In this document: one piece after another, positions 4,556 through 6,433 of the stretch
How the letters are laid out: the number at the start of each line of letters is the position of its first letter
Numbering within the stretch: position 1 is the first letter of the stretch
Assembly (NCBI GenBank): GCA_900543615.1
Contig: UQSC01000103.1
Coordinates: 1 to 6,433, forward strand
Source of the DNA: an uncultured Collinsella sp.
GTDB lineage: Bacteria; Actinomycetota; Coriobacteriia; Coriobacteriales; Coriobacteriaceae
DNA: 6,433 bases
Direction: 5' to 3'
Notes under the pieces: model-generated
Seen by the model: the letters and a program-made list of their open reading frames with translations, nothing else
What the model was told of the DNA's origin: nothing
Database searches by the model: none
Program-made: the position numbers and the translations under genes

Positions 4556-5893
4556 ATGGACGAGATGTTTGCCATTAAATGCCAAAACTGCGGCGGCCCC
4601 ATGTATTCGCACCAGGCAAAGCGCAGCTTTGAGTGCGCCTATTGCGAAACGGTTATTCCGTGGCAAGCGGACGCCGGGGAGCCCAAGAGCGCCCTGGGTA
4701 TCCGTCATACGCCGTTGACGGTGGTGGATGGACTGCTCAAGCTCACGCATGTGTCGCAACTCGAGCGCCCGGAGGACCCGGACTGGTATTTCTTCAATTC
4801 GCACTGGCGCAATCAGTCGGTCCTGGAACATCTGCTGTGGGAGGATCGCGGCACGGCGCAAGAGTTCCAAGAGGCCACGCATGTGAGCATTCCTTGCCCC
4901 TTCTGCGGAGCGTCCTTTGAGGGCGAGTCAACGCAGCGTGTGTTTGAGTGCCCGTCCTGCGGCAACAAGATCGGCGTTGCCGACCTACTCAAGCCCGGTA
5001 CCTTCAGCAAGCGCCTGACCTTGGGCGTTGGTGCGGAGTATGTACCTGGGCAGGGTGTTCCCTGCGAAATCTCGCCGCAGCAGGCACGTGCCAACGCACT
5101 GCAGCTGGTGCGCCAGTACCCCGACGTCTTTGCCGAGCACGACGTGGAAGATGCGATCCAAAACGACATGATGCTCTTCTATTTCCCCATGGCGCTCGCG
5201 GATTTGCGCATGATGGCGTCCTTCCCGGGCAAGGGCCTGAGCAAGGAGACCTTGGTGTACTACGAGGTGCTCGACTGGGCATATCCCAGGGCAAACTACC
5301 TGGATGTTCGCCTTATGGGAATTTTGGAGCCGTGGGACTTTGCTAAGGTTGGGTCGTTCGATCCCGCCATGCAGGAAGGCGACTTCCGCGTCGTCTCCGT
5401 CGATGCGTCTACCAAGGACCAGGTGGTCATTGATAAGTTGGCGCTCGACATTGCCGGCAACGATGCCGAGGCGGTGCTGGGGCTCAATAAAAAGAGCATC
5501 CGAACCTGGGCGCGCAAGGCCCGCAAGCATAAGGATGGCCTGGTGATGGTGCCGGTCTACTTTGTCGATCGTCCGGCGACGGATGGCCGCGATGGCGAGC
5601 AGGTGCGCATTGCCGTAAACGGCCAGACGGGTCGTGCAGCCGCGGTGGTGTTTAGCGACAAGTGCGAAACGCATATCGTGGCACCGCTCAATCCCAACGT
5701 GATGCTGTCGATCGAAAGCACCGTGCACGCCACGCCCATCGAGGTCAAATACGTTAAATCGCCCTTCCTATACCAGATTGTGCGCCGTGGAGGCGGCGAG
5801 CAACCGCGACAGGTGGCGGCCGCAGCCGAGGGTTCCTACCGAGAGGAGAAGCCCAAACGCCGCGGTCTGCTGGGTGCGCTATTTGGGAAGTAG
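4556..5893 (+). CDS. TFIIB-type double zinc ribbon protein
   Basis: A 445-residue soluble protein. AAAGGAGG at 4540-4547, 8 nt before the ATG, is a near-ideal ribosome site. Zinc ribbon 1 is C9xxC12 with C27xxC30 (CQNCGG, CAYC). Ribbon 2 is C114xxC117 with C132xxC135 (CPFCGA, CPSCGN), so each offers four cysteine ligands for one zinc. The region from about 145 to 335 is an alpha/beta segment without a motif I recognise. Near 331-362, VPVYFVDRP followed by IAVNGQTGRAAA matches the C-terminal signature usual in bacterial proteins annotated as TFIIB-type zinc ribbon-containing. The last residues, KPKRRGLLGALFGK, are basic then hydrophobic and may touch a membrane or partner. The biochemical role of this family is not established; the resemblance to TFIIB is in the ribbon and does not imply a transcription role. 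It diverges from the CDF gene. No clear terminator follows. Confidence 0.88.
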   Translation: MDEMFAIKCQNCGGPMYSHQAKRSFECAYCETVIPWQADAGEPKSALGIRHTPLTVVDGLLKLTHVSQLERPEDPDWYFFNSHWRNQSVLEHLLWEDRGTAQEFQEATHVSIPCPFCGASFEGESTQRVFECPSCGNKIGVADLLKPGTFSKRLTLGVGAEYVPGQGVPCEISPQQARANALQLVRQYPDVFAEHDVEDAIQNDMMLFYFPMALADLRMMASFPGKGLSKETLVYYEVLDWAYPRANYLDVRLMGILEPWDFAKVGSFDPAMQEGDFRVVSVDASTKDQVVIDKLALDIAGNDAEAVLGLNKKSIRTWARKARKHKDGLVMVPVYFVDRPATDGRDGEQVRIAVNGQTGRAAAVVFSDKCETHIVAPLNPNVMLSIESTVHATPIEVKYVKSPFLYQIVRRGGGEQPRQVAAAAEGSYREEKPKRRGLLGALFGK

Positions 5894-5941
5894 GGGAGTA
5901 GTGCTGGGGTGTCGGGCTGCATCACAAGGTCATTAGATGAA

Positions 5942-5969
5942 TTTAAAAGTGCTGGGAACGTGCTAACAT
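5942..5969 (+). promoter_or_regulatory. Candidate extended -10 promoter for the last gene
   Basis: TGCTAACAT at 5961-5969 combines an extended -10 TG with TAACAT (four of six to TATAAT). The AT-rich TTTAAA at 5942-5947, 16 nt upstream, is only a weak -35. The resulting transcript would start near 5976, about 30 nt before the ATG at 6009. This suggests the last gene can be transcribed apart from the zinc ribbon gene. Confidence 0.45.
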
Positions 5970-6008
5970 TGCCGATAGTCTTAATCTTGTAGAAGCGGAG
6001 GCCGGATT

Positions 6009-6387
6009 ATGGGTTTTGCGGATCAGCAGCTTCAGATTCAGGTGCCGTATTCTCCTGACGACACGTTTAATGCCTTGAAGGCAGCTATGGAAAAGCTGCC
6101 TAAAGTAAAAGTTGATAGCGCATCGCCCACAACAAGAACAGTTGCAGCCGAGATTGGTATGAGCCTTTGGTCCTGGGGTGAAAATATCAGTATTTCGGTT
6201 GTTCCAGTTGAAGGCGGATCTGGCGTTACTGTCAACTCATCATCTAAGGTCAGGACAAACGTATTAAACGGGGGCAAAAATGCAAAGAATATTGCCGAGA
6301 TAGTCGATGCCCTATCGAAGGAGCTCGAGCAGTATCCGCAGGTTTCACAGACTATTGAGACGCTGGCGGATAGTGGTGATGTAGTTG
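6009..6387 (+). CDS. Partial gene: conserved hypothetical protein with SWGE motif
   Basis: The 3' end is missing. The ATG is supported by GGAGG at 5997-6001, 7 nt upstream. 126 genuine codons are present up to 6386. The frame then runs on through adapter to give the artefact peptide VSYTHLRAHET, which should be ignored. The genuine part starts MGFADQQLQIQVPYSPDDTF and continues as an alpha/beta domain. It has a conserved-looking SLWSWGENISISVVP segment (residues 50-64), a Ser-rich strand (VNSSSKVRTNV) and a GGKNAKNIAEIV helix. This order of strand, SWGE, strand, xSxSK, GKNxxNI is one I associate with small uncharacterised bacterial proteins of about 120-200 residues. I cannot name the family with certainty. 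There is no signal peptide or membrane segment in the visible part. Base composition is lower in GC than in the neighbours. Confidence 0.8.
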
Positions 6388-6433
6388 CTGTCTCTTATAC
6401 ACATCTCCGAGCCCACGAGACCGAGGCTGATCT
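6388..6433. other. Residual Nextera read-2 adapter with i7 index
   Basis: Bases 6388-6406 are the mosaic end (CTGTCTCTTATACACATCT). Bases 6407-6421 match the Nextera read-2 arm (CCGAGCCCACGAGAC). CGAGGCTG at 6422-6429 sits where the i7 index belongs and matches the index I know as N710. ATCT at 6430-6433 begins the P7 sequence. This is library sequence, not genome. Confidence 0.97.

Noticed and set aside
4985..5728. 247-residue minus-strand open frame
   Set aside because: Antisense to the zinc ribbon gene, His/Arg-rich, with no domain signature.
5900..5956. Direct repeat AGTGCTGGG at 5900-5908 and 5948-5956
   Set aside because: Nine bases in a short gap with no third copy or spacing pattern; not enough to call a binding site.

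Overview
The window looks like one complete metagenomic contig whose two ends are sequencing adapter rather than genome. Bases 1-23 and 6388-6433 match Nextera (Tn5 tagmentation) adapter sequence, so the genuine insert is about 24-6387 and the genes at both ends are cut. High GC, the divergent and convergent gene order, strong GGAGG-type ribosome sites and the protein types suggest a gut actinobacterium of the Coriobacteriia, such as Collinsella. That placement is an inference from style, not from a marker gene.

Layout, left to right. (1) A plus-strand gene, 25-1383, lacks its start. It encodes an apparently extracytoplasmic protein with a DFDGDG acidic loop module and a C-terminal region resembling DUF3298/RsiV. 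A strong hairpin terminator follows at 1411-1452. (2) The gap to the next gene holds a 144-nt foldback element (about 1500-1650) with perfect 20-bp inverted arms; this is the most unusual non-coding structure here. (3) A minus-strand gene, 1675-1911, encodes a 78-residue protein with a CxxxxCxxCxxC cluster. (4) Divergent from it is a plus-strand gene, 2049-3005. Its product is a single-pass membrane protein with a disordered cytoplasmic N-terminus carrying three D-x-T-[TR]-V-[MV] motifs, a PASTA-like outer segment and a heptad-repeat tail. (5) A convergent, bidirectional terminator hairpin (3040-3107) separates it from a minus-strand cation diffusion facilitator (CDF) transporter gene, 3116-4297. 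(6) A 258-bp divergent intergenic region leads to a plus-strand gene for a TFIIB-type double zinc ribbon protein, 4556-5893. A perfect 7-bp inverted repeat overlaps its tentative -10 box. (7) A lower-GC plus-strand gene begins at 6009 and is cut by the adapter.

The genes do not form one evident operon. Strands run +, -, +, -, +, +, with divergent promoter regions and convergent terminators between most pairs. Two products are built around probable metal sites (the CDF transporter and the double zinc ribbon protein), and the small Cys-rich protein may be a third. Two others (the first gene and the PASTA-like protein) look like envelope proteins. No RNA genes, CRISPR array, insertion sequence transposase or phage genes were seen. 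I do not see a clearly new multi-gene system. The best candidates for something undescribed are the foldback element and the small Cys-rich protein beside it.
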